Assembly: GCA_023053685.1 (NCBI GenBank)
Contig: JALIGW010000213.1
Location: 1 to 64,000, forward strand
Direction: 5' to 3'
Length of the DNA stretch: 64,000 nt
Origin: Diadophis punctatus similis
Lineage: Eukaryota > Chordata > Lepidosauria > Squamata > Dipsadidae
Position numbers and translations under genes: made by a program. The notes beneath the pieces are model-generated. The model ran no database searches, had not been told where the DNA came from, and saw only the letters and a program-made list of their open reading frames with translations. Of the stretch, positions 1-13,337 are shown piece by piece; the first letter of the stretch is position 1, and the number at the start of each line of letters is the position of its first letter.

Positions 1-3000
1 TTTTCCAGCCCGTGGGGAACAGGAATATGTGTTTCATTTTCATTTCTGAGGTGTTTGTCAAAAGTGATGTTTTTGGGCTGAATTGAGAAATAAGGCGAAT
101 GCTGTGTTAGACCTTGAGCTAGCTCTTCAGGGTAGGCTCGGAATCGAAAATCAAGCGGGGGAATTCGGCTTTCCAGCCTGTGGGGAACAGGAATATGTGT
201 TTCTTTTTCATTTCTGAGGTGTTTGTCAGAAGTGATGTTTTTGGGCTGAATTGAGAAATAAGGGGAATGCTGTGTTAGACCGGTGAGCTAGCTCTTCAGG
301 GTAGGCTCGGAATCGAAAATCAAGCGAGAATTCGGCTTTCCAGCCTGTGGGGAACAGGAATATGTGTTTCATTTTCATTTCTGAGGTGTTTGTCAAAAGT
401 CATGTTTTTTGGCTGTATTGAGTCCTAAGGCGAATGCAGTGTTAGACTTTGGGCTAGCTCTTTCAGGGTAGGCTCGGAATCGAAAATCAAGCGGAATTCG
501 GCTTTCCAGCCCATGGGGAACAGGAATATGTGTTCAATTTCATTTCTGAGGTGTTTGTCAAAAGTGATGTTTTTGGGCTGTGTATTGAGTCCTAAGGCGA
601 ATGCTGTGTTAGACCTTGGGCTAGCTCTTCAGGGAAAGGTCAGAATCAAAAATCAAGCGAGAATTCGGCTTTCCAGCCTGTGGGGAACAGGAATATGTGT
701 TTCATTTTCATTTCTGAGGTGTTTTGTCAAAAGTGATGTTTTTGGGCTGAATTAAGAAATAAGGCGAATGATGTGTTAGACCTTGAGCTAGCTCTTCAGG
801 GTAGGCTTGGAATCGAAAATCAAGCGAGAATTCAGCTGTCCAGCCCGTGGGGAATAGGGATAGTGTTTTCTTTTTCATTTCTGAGGTTTTTGTCAAAAGT
901 GATGTTTTTGGGCTGAATTGAATCCTAAGGCGAATGCTGTGTTAGACTTTGGGCCTAGCTCTTCAGGAAAAGGTCGGAATCAAAAATCAAGCGAGAATTC
1001 GGCTTTCCAGCCTGTGGGGAACAGGAATATGTGTTTCTTTTTCATTTCTGAGGTGTTTGTCAAAGTGATGTTTTTTGGGCTGAATTGAGAAATAAGGCGA
1101 ATGCTGTGTTAGACCGTGAGCTAGCTCTTCAGGGTAGGCTCGGAATCGAAAATCAAGCGAGAATTCGGCTTTCCAGCCTGTGGGGAACAGGAATCTGTGT
1201 TTCATTTTCATTTCTGAGGTGTTTGTCAAAAGTCATGTTTTTTTGGCTGTATTGAGACCTAAGGCGAATGCAGTGTTAGACTTTGGGCTAGCTCTTCAGG
1301 GTAGGCTCGGAATCGAAAATCAAGCGAGAATTCGGTTTTTCCAGCCCGTGGGGAACAGGAATATGTGTTTCATTTTCATTTCGAGGTGTTTGTCAAAAGT
1401 CATGTTTTTTGGCTGTATTGAGTCCTAAGGCGAATGCCAGTGTTAGACTTTGGGCTAGCTCTTCAGGGTAGGCTCAGAATCGAAAATCAAGCGAGAAATC
1501 GGCTTTCCAGCCCGTGGCGAACAGGAATATGTGTTTCTTTTTCATTTCTGAGGTGTTTGTCAAAAGTGATGTTTTTGGGGCTGAATTGAGAAATAAGGGG
1601 GAATGCTGTGTTAGACCGTGAGCTAGCTCTTCAGGGTAGGCTCGGAATCGAAAATCAAGCGAGAATTCGGCTTTCCAGCCTGTGGGGAACAGGAATATGT
1701 GTTTCATTTTCATTTCTGAGGTGTTTGTCAAAAGTCATGTTTTTTGGCTGTATTGAGTCCTAAGGCGAATGCAGTGTTAGACTTTGGGCTAGCTCTTCAG
1801 GGTAGGCTCGGAATCGAAAATCAAGCGGAGAATTCGGCTTTCCAGCCCATGGGGAACAGGAATATGTTTTTCATTTTCATTTCTGAGGTGTTTGTCAAAA
1901 GTGATGTTTTTGGGCTGTATTGAGTCCTAAGGCGAATGCTGTGTTAGACCTTGGGCTAGCTCTTCAGGGAAAGGTCAGAATCAAAAATCAAGCGAGAATT
2001 CGGCTTTCCAGCCTGTGGGGAACAGGAATATGTGTTTCATTTTCATTTCTGAGGTGTTTGTCAAAAGTGATGTTTTTTGGGCTGAATTAAGAAATAAGGC
2101 GAATGCTGTGTTAGACCTTGAGCTAGCTCTTCAGGGTAGGCTTGGAATCGAAAATCAAGCGAGAATTCCGCTGTCCAGCCCGTGGGTAATAGGGATAAGT
2201 GTTTTCTTTTTCATTTCTGAGGTTTTTGTCAAAAGTGATGTTTTTTGGGCTGAATTGAATCCTAAGGCGAATGCTGTGTTAGACTTTGGGCTAGCTCTTC
2301 AGGAAAAGGTCGGAATCAAAAATCAAGCGAGAATTCGGCTTTCCAGCCTGTGGGGAACAGGAATATGTGTTTCATTTTCATTTCTGAGGTGTTTGTCAAA
2401 AGTCATGTTTTTTGGCTGTATTGAGTCCCTAAGGCGAATGCAGTGTTAGACTTTGGGCTAGCTCTTCAGGGTAGGCTCAGAATCGAAAATCAAGCGAGAA
2501 TTCGGCTGTCCAGCCCGTGGGGAACAGGAATATGTGTTTCATTTTCATTTCTCAGGTGTTTGTCAAAAGTGATGTTTTTGGGCTGAATTGAGAAATAAGG
2601 CGAATGCTGTGTTATACCTTGAGCTAGCTCTTCAGGGTAGGCTCGGAATAGAAAAATCAAGCGAGGAATTCGGCTTTCCAGCCTGTGGGGAACAGGGAAT
2701 ATGTGTTTCTTTTTCATTTCTGAGGTGTTTGTCAAAAGTGATGTTTTTGGCTGTATTGAGTCCTAAGTCGAATGCTGTGTTAGACCTTGGGCTAGCTCTT
2801 CAGGGAAAGGTCGGAATCAAAAATCAAGCGAGAATTCGGCTTTCCAGCCTGTGGGGAACAGGGAATATGTGTTTCATTTTCATTTCTGAGGTGTTTGTCA
2901 AAAGTCATATTTTTGGCTGTATTGACTCCTAAGGCGGAATGCTGTGTTAGACTTTGGGCTAGCTCTTCAGGAAAAGGTCGGAATCAAAAATCAAGCGAGA

Positions 3001-6000
3001 ATTTAGCTTTCCAGCCCGTGGGGAACAGGAATATGTGTTTCTTTTTCATTTCTGAGGTGTTTGTCAAAAGTGATGTTTTTCGGCTGAATTTAGAAATAAG
3101 GCGAATGCTGTGTTAGACCTTGGGCTAGCTCTTCAGGAAAAGGTCGGAATCAAAAATCAAGCGAGAATTCGGCTTTCCAGCCTGTGGGGAACAGGAATAT
3201 GTGTTTTCATTTTCATTTCTGAGGTGTTTGTCAAAAGTCATGTTTTTTGGCTGTATTGAATCCTAAGGCGAATGCAGTGTTAGACTTTGGGCTAGCTCTT
3301 CAGGGTAGGCTCAGAATCGAAAATCAAGCGAGAATTTGGCTTTCCAGCCCTATGGGGAACAGGAATATGTGTTTCTTTTTCATTTCTGAGGGTGTTTGTC
3401 AAAAGTGATGTTTTTGGGCTGAATTGAGAAATAAGGCGAATGCTGTGTTAGACCGTGAGCTAGCTCTTCAGGGTAGGGCTCAGAATCGAAAATCAAGCGA
3501 GGAATTCGGCTTTCCAGCCTGTGGGGAACAGGAATCTGTGGTTTCATTTTCATTTCTGAGGTGTTTGTCCAAAAGTCATGTTTTTTGGCTGTATTGAGTC
3601 CCTAAGGCGAATGCAGTGTTAGACTTTGGGCTAGCTCTTCAGGGTAGGCTCGGAATCGAAAATCAAGCGAGAATTCGGTTTTCCAGCCCGTGGGGAACAG
3701 GAATATGTGTTTCATTTTCATTTCTGAGGTGTTTGTCAAAAGTCATGTTTTTTGGCTGTATTGAGTCCTAAGGCGAATGCAGTGTTAGACTTTGGGCTAG
3801 CTCTTCAGGGTAGGCTCAGAATCGAAAATCAAGCGAGAATTCGGCTTTCCAGCCCGTGGGGAACAGGAAATATGTGTTTCCATTTTCATTTCTGAGGTGT
3901 TTTGTCAAAAGTGATGTTTTTGGGCTGAATTGAGAAATAAGGCGAATGCTGTGTTAGACCTTGAGCTAGCTCTTCAGGGTAGGCTCGGAATCGAAAATCA
4001 AGCGAGAATTCGGCTTTCCAGCCTGTGGGGAACAGGAATATGTGTTTCTTTTTCATTTCTGAGGTGTTTGTCAAAAGTGATGTTTTTGGCTGTATTGAGT
4101 CCTAAGGCGAATGCTGTGTTAGACCTTGGGCTAGCTCTTCAGGGAAAGGTCGGAATCAAAAATCAAGCGAGAATTCGGCTTTCCAGCCTGTGGGGAACAG
4201 GAATATGTGTTTCTTTTTCATTTCTGAGGTGTTTGTCAAAAGTGATGTTTTTGGGCTGAATTGAGAAATAAGGGGAATGCCTGTGTTAGACCGTGAGCTA
4301 GCTCTTCAGGGTAGGCTCGGGAATCGAAAATCAAGCGAGAATTCAGCTTTCCAGCCTGTGGGGAACAGGAATATGTGTTTCATTTTCATTTCTGAGGGTG
4401 TTTGTCAAAAGTCATGTTTTTTGGCTGTATTGAGTCCCTAAGGCGAATGCAGTGTTAGACTTTGGGCTAGCTCTTCAGGGTAGGCTCGGAATCGAAAATC
4501 AAGCGAGAATTCGGCTTTCCAGCCCATGGGGAACAGGAATATGTGTTTCATTTTCATTTCTGAGGTGTTTGTCAAAAGTGATGTTTTTGGGCTGTATTAA
4601 GAAATAAGGCGAATGCTGTGTTAGACCTTGAGCTAGCTCTTCAGGGTAGGCTTGGAATCGAAAATCAAGCGAGAATTCAGCTGTCCAGCCCGTGGGGAAT
4701 AGGGATATGTGTTTCTTTTTCATTTCTGAGGTGTTTGTCAAAAGTGATATTTTTGGGCTGAATTGAATCCTAAGGCGAATGCTGTGTTAGACTTTGGGCT
4801 AGCTCTTCAGGAAAAGGTCGGAATCAAAAATCAAGCGAGAATTCGGCTTTCCAGCCTGTGGGGAACAGGAATATGTGTTTCATTTTCATTTCTGAGGTGT
4901 TTGTCAAAAGTCATGTTTTTTGGCTGTATTGAGTCCTAAGGCGAATGCAGTGTTAGACTTTGGGCTAGCTCTTCAGGGTAGGCTCAGAATCGAAAATCAA
5001 GCGAGAATTCGGCTGTCCAGCCCCGTGGGGAACAGGAATATGTGTTTCATTTTCATTTCTGAGGTGTTTGTCAAAAGTGATGTTTTTGGGCTGAATTGAG
5101 AAATAAGGCGAATGCTGTGTTATACCTTGAGCTAGCTCTTCAGGGTAGGCTCGGAATAGAAAATCAAGCGAGAATTCGGCTTTCCAGCCTGTGAGGAACA
5201 GGAATATGTGTTTCTTTTTCATTTCTGAGGTGTTTGTCAAAAGTGATGTTTTTGGCTGTATTGAGTCCTAAGGCGAAATGCTGTGTTAGACCTTGGGCTA
5301 GCTCTTCAGGGAAAGGTCGGAATCAAAAATCAAGCGAGAATTCGGCTTTCCAGCCTGTGGGGAACAGGAATATGTGTTTCTTTTCATTTCTGAGGTGTTT
5401 GTCAAAAGTGAAGTTTTTGGGGCTGAATTTAGAATAAGGCGAATGCTGTGTTAGACCTTGGGCTAGCTCTTCAGGAAAGAGGGTCGGAATCAAAAATCAA
5501 GCGAGAATTCGGCTTTCCAGCCTGTGGGGAACAGGAATATGTGTTTCATTTTCATTTCTGAGGTGTTTGTCAAAAGTCATGTTTTTTGGCTGTATTGAAT
5601 CCTAAGGCGAATGCAGTGTTAGACTTTGGGCTAGCTCTTCAGGGTAGGCTCAGAATCGAAAATCAAGCGAGAATTCGGCTGTCCAGCCCGTGGGGAACAG
5701 GAATATGTGTTTCATTTTCATTTCTGAGGTGTTTGTCAAAAGTGATGTTTTTGGGCTTGAATTGAGAAATAAGGCGAATGCTGTGTTATACCTTGAGCTA
5801 GCTCTTCAGGGTAAGGCTCGGAATCGAAAATCAAGCGGAATTCGGCTTTCCAGCCTGTGGGGAACAGGAATATGTGTTTCTTTTTCATTTCTGAGGTGTT
5901 TGTCAAAAGTGATGTTTTTGGCTGTATTGAGTCCTAAGGCGAATGCTGTGTTTCGACCTTGGGCTAGCTCTTCAGGGAAAGGTCGGAATCAAAAATCAAG

Positions 6001-9000
6001 CGAGAATTTGGCTTTCCAGCCTGTGGGGAACAGGGAATATGTGTTTCTTTTTCATTTCTGAGGTGTTTGTCAAAAGTGATGTTTTTTGGGCTGAATTGAG
6101 AAATAAGGGGGAATGCTGTGTTAGACCGTGAGCTAGCTCTTCAGGGTAGGCTCGGAATCGAAAATCAAGCGAGAATTCGGCTTTCCAGCTGTGGGGAACA
6201 GGAATATGTGTTTCATTTTCATTTCTGAGGTGTTTGTCAAAAGTGATGTTTTTGGGCTGTATTGAGTCCTAAGGCGGAATGCTGTGTTAGACCTTGGGCT
6301 AGCTCTTCAGGGAAAGGTCAGAATCAAAAATCAAGCGAGAATTCAGCTTTCCAGCCTGTGGGGAACAGGAATATGTGTTTCATTTTCATTTCTGAGGTGT
6401 TTGTCAAAAGTGATGTTTTTGGGCTGAATTAAGAAATAAGGCGAATGCTGTGTTAGACCTTGAGCTAGCTCTTCAGGGTAGGCTTGGAATCGAAATCAAG
6501 CGAGAATTCCGCTGTCCAGCCCGTGGGTAATAGGGATATGTGTTTCTTTTTCATTTCTGAGGTTTTTGTCAAAAGTGATGTTTTTGGGCTGAATTGAATC
6601 CTAAGGCGAATGCTGTGTTAGACTTTGGGCTAGCTCTTCAGGAAAAGGTCGGAATCAAAAATCAAGCGAGAATTCGGCTTTCCAGCCTGTGGGGAACAGG
6701 AATATGTGTTTCATTTTCATTTCTGAGGTGGTTTGTCAAAAGTCATGTTTTTTGGCTGTATTGAGTCCTAAGGCGAATGCAGTGTTAGACTTTGGGCTAG
6801 CTCTTCAGGGTAGGCTCAGAATCGAAAATCAAGCGAGAATTTGGCTGTCCAGCCCGTGGGGAACAGGGAATATGTGTTTCATTTTCATTTCTGAGGTGTT
6901 GTCAAAAGTGATGTTTTTGGGCTGAATTGAGAAATAAGGCGAATGCTGTGTTATACCTTGAGCTAGCTCTTCAGGGTAGGCTCGGAATAGAAAATCAAGC
7001 GAGAATTCGGCTTTCCAGCCTGTGGGGAACAGGAATATGTGTTTCTTTTTCATTTCTGAGGTGGTTTGTCAAAAGTGATGTTTTTGGCTTTATTGAGTCC
7101 TAAGTCGAATGCTGTGTTAGACCTTGGGCTAGCTCTTCAGGGAAAGGTCGGAATCAAAAATCAAGCGAGAATTCGGCTTTCCAGCCTGTGTGGAACAGGA
7201 ATATGTGTTTCATTTTCATTTCTGAGGTGTTTGTCAAAAGTCAGTTTTTGGCTGTATTGACTCCTAAGGCGAATGCTGTGTTAGACTTTGGGCTAGCTCT
7301 TCAGGAAAAGGTCGGAATCAAAAATCAAGCCGAGAATTTAGCTTTCCAGCCCGTGGGGAACAGGAATATGTGTTTCTTTTTCATTTCTGAGGTGTTTGTC
7401 AAAAGTGATGTTTTTTGGGCTGAATTTAGAAATAAGGCGAATGCTGTGTTAGACCTTGGGCTAGCTCTTCAGGAAAAGGTCGGAATCAAAAATCAAGCGA
7501 GAATTCGGCTTTCCAGCCTGTGGGGAACAGGAATATGTGTTTCATTTCATTTTCTGAGGTGTTTGTCAAAAGTCATGTTTTTTGGCTGTATTGAATCCTA
7601 AGGCGAATGCAGTGTTAGACTTTGGGCTAGCTCTTCAGGGTAGGCTCAGAATCGAAAATCAAGCGAGAATTTGGCTTTCCAGCCCATGGGGAACAGGAAT
7701 ATGTGTTTCTTTTTCATTTCTGAGGTGTTTGTCAAAAGTGATGTTTTTGGGCTGAATTGAGAAATAAGGCGAATGCTGTGTTAGACCGTGAGCTAGCTCT
7801 TCAGGGTAGGCTCAGAATCGAAAATCAAGCGAGAATTCGGCTTTCCAGCCTGTGGGGAACAGGAATCTGTGTTTCATTTTCATTTCTGAGGTGTTTGTCA
7901 AAAGTCATGTTTTTTGGCTGTATTGAGTCCTAAGGCGAATGCAGAGTGTTAGACTTTGGGCTAGCTCTTCAGGGTAGGCTCAGAATCGAAAATCAAGCGA
8001 GAAATTCGGCTTTCCAGCCCGTGGGGAACAGGAATATGTGTTTCATTTTCATTTCTGAGGTGTTTGTCAAAAGTGATGTTTTTGGGCTGAATTGAGAAAT
8101 AAGGCGAATGCTGTGTTAGACTCTTGAGCTAGCTCTTCAGGGTAGGCTCGGAATCGAAAATCAAGCGAGAATTCGGCTTTCCAGCCTGTGGGGGAACAGG
8201 AATATGTGTTTCTTTTTCATTTCTGAGGTGTTTGTCAAAAGTGATGTTTTTGGCTGTATTGAGTCCTAAGGCGAATGCTGTGTTAGACCTTGGGCTAGCT
8301 CTTCAGGGAAAGGTCGGAATCAAAAATCAAGCGAGAATTCGGCTTTCCAGCCTGTGGGGAACAGGAATATGTGTTTCTTTTTCATTTCTGAGGTGTTTGT
8401 CAAAAGTGATGTTTTTGGGCTGAATTGAGAAATAAGGGGAATGCTGTGTTAGACCGTGAGCTAGCTCTTCAGGGTAAGGCTCGGAATCGAAAATCAAGGC
8501 GAGAATTCAGCTTTCCAGCGCTGTGGGGAACAGGAATATGTGTTTCATTTTCATTTCTGAGGTGTTTGTCAAAAGTCATGTTTTTTGGCTGTATTGAGTC
8601 CTAAGGCGAATGCAGTGTTAGACTTTGGGCTAGCTCTTCAGGGTAGGCTCGGAATCGAAAATCAAGGAGCGAGAATTCGGCTTTCCAGCCCATGGGGAAC
8701 AGGAATATGTGTTTCATTTTCATTTCTGAGGTGTTTGTCAAAAGTGATGTTTTTGGGCTGTATTAAGAAATAAGGCGAATGCTGTGTTAGACCTTGAGCT
8801 AGCTCTTCAGGGTAGGCTTGGAATCGAAAATCAAGCGAGAATTCAGCTGTCCAGCCCGTGGGGAATAGGGATATGTGTTTCTTTTTCATTTCTGAGGTTG
8901 TTTGTCAAAAGTGATATTTTTGGGCTGAATTGAATCCTAAGGCGAATGCTGTGTTAGACTTTGGGCTAGCTCTTCAGGAAAAGGTCGGAATCAAAAATCA

Positions 9001-12000
9001 AGCGAGAATTCGGCCTTTCCCAGCCTGTGGGGAACAGGAATATGTGTTTCATTTTCATTTCTGAGGTGTTTGTCAAAAGTGATGTTTTTGGCTGTATTGA
9101 GTCCTAAGGCGGAATGCTGTGGTTAGACCTTGGGCTAGCTCTTCAGGGAAAGGTCGGAATCAAAAATCAAGCGAGAATTCGCCTTTCCAGCCTGTGGGGA
9201 ACAGGAATATGTGTTTCTTTTCATTTTCTGAGGTGTTTGTCAAAAGTGATGTTTTTGGGCTGAATTTAGAAATAAGGCGAATGCTGTGTTAGACCTTGGG
9301 CTAGCTCTTCAGGAAAGGGTCGGAATCAAAAAATCAAGCGAGAATTCGGCTTTCCAGCCTGTGGGGAACAGGAATATGTGTTTCATTTTCATTTCTGAGG
9401 TGTTTGTCAAAAGTCATGTTTTTTGGCTGTATTGAATCCTAAGGCGAATGCAGTGTTAGGACTTTGGGCTAGCTCTTCAGGGTAGGCTCAGAATCGAAAA
9501 TCAAGCGAGAATTCGGCTTTCCAGCCCGTGGGGAACAGGAATATGTGTTTCATTTTCATTTCTGAGGTGTTTGTCAAAAGTGATGTTTTTGGGCTGAATT
9601 GAGAAATAAGGCGAATGCTGTGTTAGACCTTGAGCTAGCTCTTCAGGGTAGGCTCGGAATCGAAAATCAAGCGGGAATTCGGCTTTCCAGCCTGTGGGGA
9701 ACAGGAATATGTGTTTCTTTTTCATTTCTGAGGTGTTTGTCAAAAGTGATGTTTTTGGCTGTATTGAGTCCTAAGGCGAATGCTGAGTTCGACCTTGGGC
9801 TAGCTCTTCAGGGAAAGGTCGGAATCAAAAATCAAGCGAGAATTTGGCTTTCCAGCCTGTGGGGAACAGGAATATGTGTTTCTTTTTCATTTCTGAGGTG
9901 TTTGTCAAAAGTGATGTTTTTGGGCTGAATTGAGAAATAAGGGGAATGCTGTGTTAGACCGTGAGCTAGCTCTTCAGGGTAGGCTCGGAATCGAAAATCA
10001 AGTGAGAATTCGGCTTTCCAGCCTGTGGGGAACAGGAATATGTGTTTCATTTTCATTTCTGAGGTGTTTGTCAAAAGTGATGTTTTTGGGCTGTATTGAG
10101 TCCTAAGGCGAAATGCTCTGTTAGACCTTGGGCTAGCTCTTCAGGGAAAGGTCAGAATCAAAAATCAAGCGAGAATTCGGCTTTCCAGCCTGTGGGGAAC
10201 AGGAATATGTGTTTCATTTTCATTTCTGAGGTGTTTGTCAAAAGTGATGTTTTTGGGCTGAATTAAGAAATAAGGCGAATACCTGTGTTAGACCTTGAGT
10301 TAGCTCTTCAGGGTAGGCTTGGAATCGAAAATCAAGCGAGAATTCAACTGTCCAGCCCGTGGGGAATAGGGATATGTGTTTCTTTTTCATTTCTGAGGTT
10401 TTTGTCAAAAGTGATGTTTTTGGGCTGAATTGAATCCTAAGGCGAATGCTGTGTTAGACTTTGGGGCAAGCTCTTCAGGAAAAGGTCGGAATCAAAAATC
10501 AAGCGAGAATTCGGCTTTCCAGCCCGTGGGGAACAGGAATATGTGTTTCATTTTCATTTCTGAGGTGTTTGTCAAAAGTGATGTTTTTGGGCTGGAATTG
10601 AGAAATAAGGCGAGATGCTGTGTTATACCTTGAGCTAGCTCTTCAGGGTAGGCTCGGAATAGAAAATCAAGCGAGGAATTCGGCTTTCCAGCCTGTGAGG
10701 AACAGGAATATGTGTTTCTTTTTCATTTCTGAGGTGTTTGTCAAAAGTGATGTTTTTGGCTGTATTGAGTCCTAAGGCGAATGCTGTGTTAGACCTTGGG
10801 CTAGCTCTTCAGGGAAAGGTCGGAATCAAAAATCAAGCGAGAATTCGCCTTTCCAGCCTGTGGGGAACAGGAATATGTGTTTCTTTTCATTTCTGAGGTG
10901 TTTGTCAAAAGTGATGTTTTTGGGCTGAATTTAGAAATAAGGCGAATGCTGTGTTAGACCTTGGGCTAGCTCTTCAGGAAAGGGTCGGAATCAAAAATCA
11001 AGCGAGAATTCGGCTTTCCAGCCTGTGGGGAACAGGAATATGTGTTTCATTTTCATTTCTGAGGTGTTTGTCAAAAGTCATGTTTTTTGGCTGTATTGAA
11101 TCCTAAGGCGAATGCAGTGTTAGACTTTGGGCTAGCTCTTCAGGGTAGGCTCAGAATCGAAAATCAAGCGAGAATTCGGCTTTTCCAGCCCGTGGGGAAC
11201 AGGAATATGTGTTTCATTTTCATTTCTGAGGTGTTTGTCAAAAAGTGATGTTTTTGGGCTGAATTGAGAAATAAGGCGAATGCTGTGTTAGACCTTGAGC
11301 TAGCTCTTCAGGGTAGGCTCGGAATCGAAAATCAAGCGGGGGAATTCGGCTTTCCAGCCTGTGGGGAACAGGAATATGTGTTTCTTTTTCATTTCTGAGG
11401 TGTTTGTCAAAAGTGATGTTTTTGGCTGTATTGAGTCCTAAGGCGAATGCTGTGTTCGACCTTGGGCCTAGCTCTTCAGGGAAAGGTCGGAATCAAAAAT
11501 CAAGCGAGAATTCGGCTTTCCAGCCTGTGGGGGAACAGGAATATGTGTTTCATTTTCATTTCTGAGGTGTTTGTCAAAAGTGATGTTTTTGGGCTGTATT
11601 GAGTCCTAAGGCGAATGCAGTGTTTAGACTTTGGGCTAGCTCTTCAGGGGTAGGCTCGGAATCGAAAATCAAGCGAGAATTTGGCTTTCCAGCCCATGGG
11701 GTAACAGGAATATGTGTTTCATTTTCATTTCTGAGGTGTTTGTCAAAAGTCATGTTTTTTGGCTGTATTGAGTCCTAAGGCGAATGCAGTGTTAGACTTT
11801 GGGCTAGCTCTTCAGGGTAGGCTCAGAATCGAAAATCAAGCGAGAATTCGGCTGTCCAGCCCGTGGGGAACAGGAATATGTGTTTCATTTTCATTTCTGA
11901 GGTGTTGTCAAAAGTGATGTTTTTGGGCTGAATTGAGGAAATAAGGCGAATGCTGTGTTATACCTTGAGCTAGCTCTTCAGGGTAGGCTCGGAATAGAAA

Positions 12001-12900
12001 ATCAAGCGAGAATTCGGCTTTCCAGCCTGTGGGGAACAGGAATATTGTTTTTCTTTTTCATTTCTGAGGTGTTTGTCAAAAGTGATGTTTTTGGCTGTAT
12101 TGGGTCCTAAGGCGAATGCTGTGTTAGACCTTGGCTAGCTCTTCAGGGAAAGGTCGGAATCAAAAATCAAGCGAAATTCGGCTTTCCAGCCTGTGGGGAA
12201 CAGGAATATGTGTTTCATTTTCATTTCTGAGGTGTTTGTCAAAAGTCATGTTTTTTGGCTGTATTGAATCCTAAGGCGAATGCAGTGTTAGACTTTGGGC
12301 TAGCTCTTCAGGGTAGGCTCAGAATCGAAAATCAAGCAAGAATTTGGCTTTCCAGCCTGTGGGGAACAGGAATATGTGTTTCTTTTTCATTTCTGAGGTG
12401 TTTGTCAAAAGTGATGTTTTTGGGCTGAATTTAGAAATAAGGCGAATGCTGTGTTAGACCTTGGGCTAGCTCTTCAGGAAAAGGTCGGAATCAAAAATCA
12501 AGCGAGAATTCGGCTTTCCAGCCTGTGGGGAACAGGAATATGTGTTTCATTTTCATTTCTGAGGTGTTTGTCAAAAGTCATGTTTTTTGGCTGTATTGAA
12601 TCCTAAGGCGAATGCAGTGTTAGACTTTGGGCTAGCTCTTCAGGGTAGGCTCAGAATCGAAAATCAAGCAAGAATTTGGCTTTCCAGCCTGTGGGGAACA
12701 GGAATATGTGTTTCTTTTTCATTTCTGAGGTGTTTGTCAAAAGTGATGTTTTTGGGCTGAATTGAGAAATAAGGCGAATGCTGTGTTAGACCGTGAGCTA
12801 GCTCTTCAGGGTAGGCTCGGAATCGAAAATCAAGCGAGAATTCGGCTTTCCAGCCTGTGGGGGAACAGGAAATCTGTGTTTCATTTTCATTTCTGAGGTG
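1..12900. repeat. Satellite segment with dense one-base indels
   Basis: This segment has the same monomer classes as the rest, in orders that match later segments. Most monomers, however, carry one or more single-base insertions or deletions, usually an extra copy of a neighbouring base. Examples are GCGGGGGAATTC near 160, GTGTTTTGTC near 720, CCCTAAGG near 2427, 3600 and 4437, and GCCTTTCCCAGCC near 9015. The last dense cluster is at about 12857-12872, after which monomers are almost all exactly 165 or 166 bp. The marks at 9.5-10.5 kb (GCTCTGTTAG, GAGTTAGC, TTCAACTGTCC, GGCAAGCTC) match 36.7-37.7 kb at an offset near 27.21 kb, so this is a copy of a known segment with a higher indel load. 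Confidence 0.85.
12174..12837. repeat. Local two-monomer duplication
   Basis: The monomers at about 12174-12339 and 12506-12671 carry the same marks: GTCATG, TATTGAATCC, GCAGTG, GGCTCAGAATCG and the ending AAGCAAG. Each is followed by a monomer with the head GAATTTGGC, at 12340 and 12672, 332 bp apart. In the clean 30-monomer unit this arrangement occurs once (near 14.67-15.0 kb), so the extra pair is a local duplication. The two follower monomers differ: GAATTTAGAAAT in the first, GAATTGAGAAAT in the second. Confidence 0.6.
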
Positions 12901-13171
12901 TTTGTCAAAAGTCATGTTTTTTGGCTGTATTGAGTCCTAAGGCGAATGCAGTGTTAGACTTTGGGCTAGCTCTTCAGGGTAGGCTCGGAATCGAAAATCA
13001 AGCGAGAATTCGGTTTTCCAGCCCGTGGGGAACAGGAATATGTGTTTCATTTTCATTTCTGAGGTGTTTGTCAAAAGTCATGTTTTTTGGCTGTATTGAG
13101 TCCTAAGGCGAATGCAGTGTTAGACTTTGGGCTAGCTCTTCAGGGTAGGCTCAGAATCGAAAATCAAGCGA

Positions 13172-13337
13172 GAATTCGGCTTTCCAGCCCGTGGGGAACA
13201 GGAATATGTGTTTCATTTTCATTTCTGAGGTGTTTGTCAAAAGTGATGTTTTTGGGCTGAATTGAGAAATAAGGCGAATGCTGTGTTAGACCTTGAGCTA
13301 GCTCTTCAGGGTAGGCTCGGAATCGAAAATCAAGCGA
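13172..13337 (+). repeat. Reference 166-bp monomer (class 'GAAATAAGG')
   Basis: A clean 166-bp copy used here as the reference. Position 1 is the G of the EcoRI site GAATTC. Landmarks are GGCTTTCCAGCC at 7-18 (a short inverted repeat, GGCT/AGCC), a T-rich stretch at about 38-54, GTCAAAAGTGATG at about 65-77, TTGAGAAATAAGG at about 91-103, the palindrome GAGCTAGCTC at 124-133, and TCGGAATCGAAAATC at about 146-160. Base composition counted on this class is about 43% G+C, with G clearly exceeding C on this strand (47 G, 25 C when the head reads CCTG). Class marks are GTGATG, GAATTGAGAAATAAGG, GACCTTGAG and GGCTCGGAATCG. Confidence 0.95.
13295..13304. other. 10-bp perfect palindrome in the monomer (NheI core)
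   Basis: GAGCTAGCTC is its own reverse complement. It occurs in every monomer of the GACCTTGAG and GACCGTGAG classes. The other classes have GGGCTAGCTC, which keeps only the inner NheI core GCTAGC. Together with EcoRI it would give a 166-bp ladder on digestion. Whether it binds a protein or extrudes is unknown. Confidence 0.8.

Noticed and set aside
13172..13337. CENP-B box
   Set aside because: I compared the monomer on both strands with TTCG-N4-A-N2-CGGG. The minus-strand ATTCGCCTTA matches the first half only, and the CGGG half is absent.
13295..13337. tRNA-like or polymerase III A and B boxes (TAGCTC...GGCTCGGAATCG)
   Set aside because: The A-box-like and B-box-like parts are only about ten bases apart and several consensus bases are wrong. 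No cloverleaf can be drawn.
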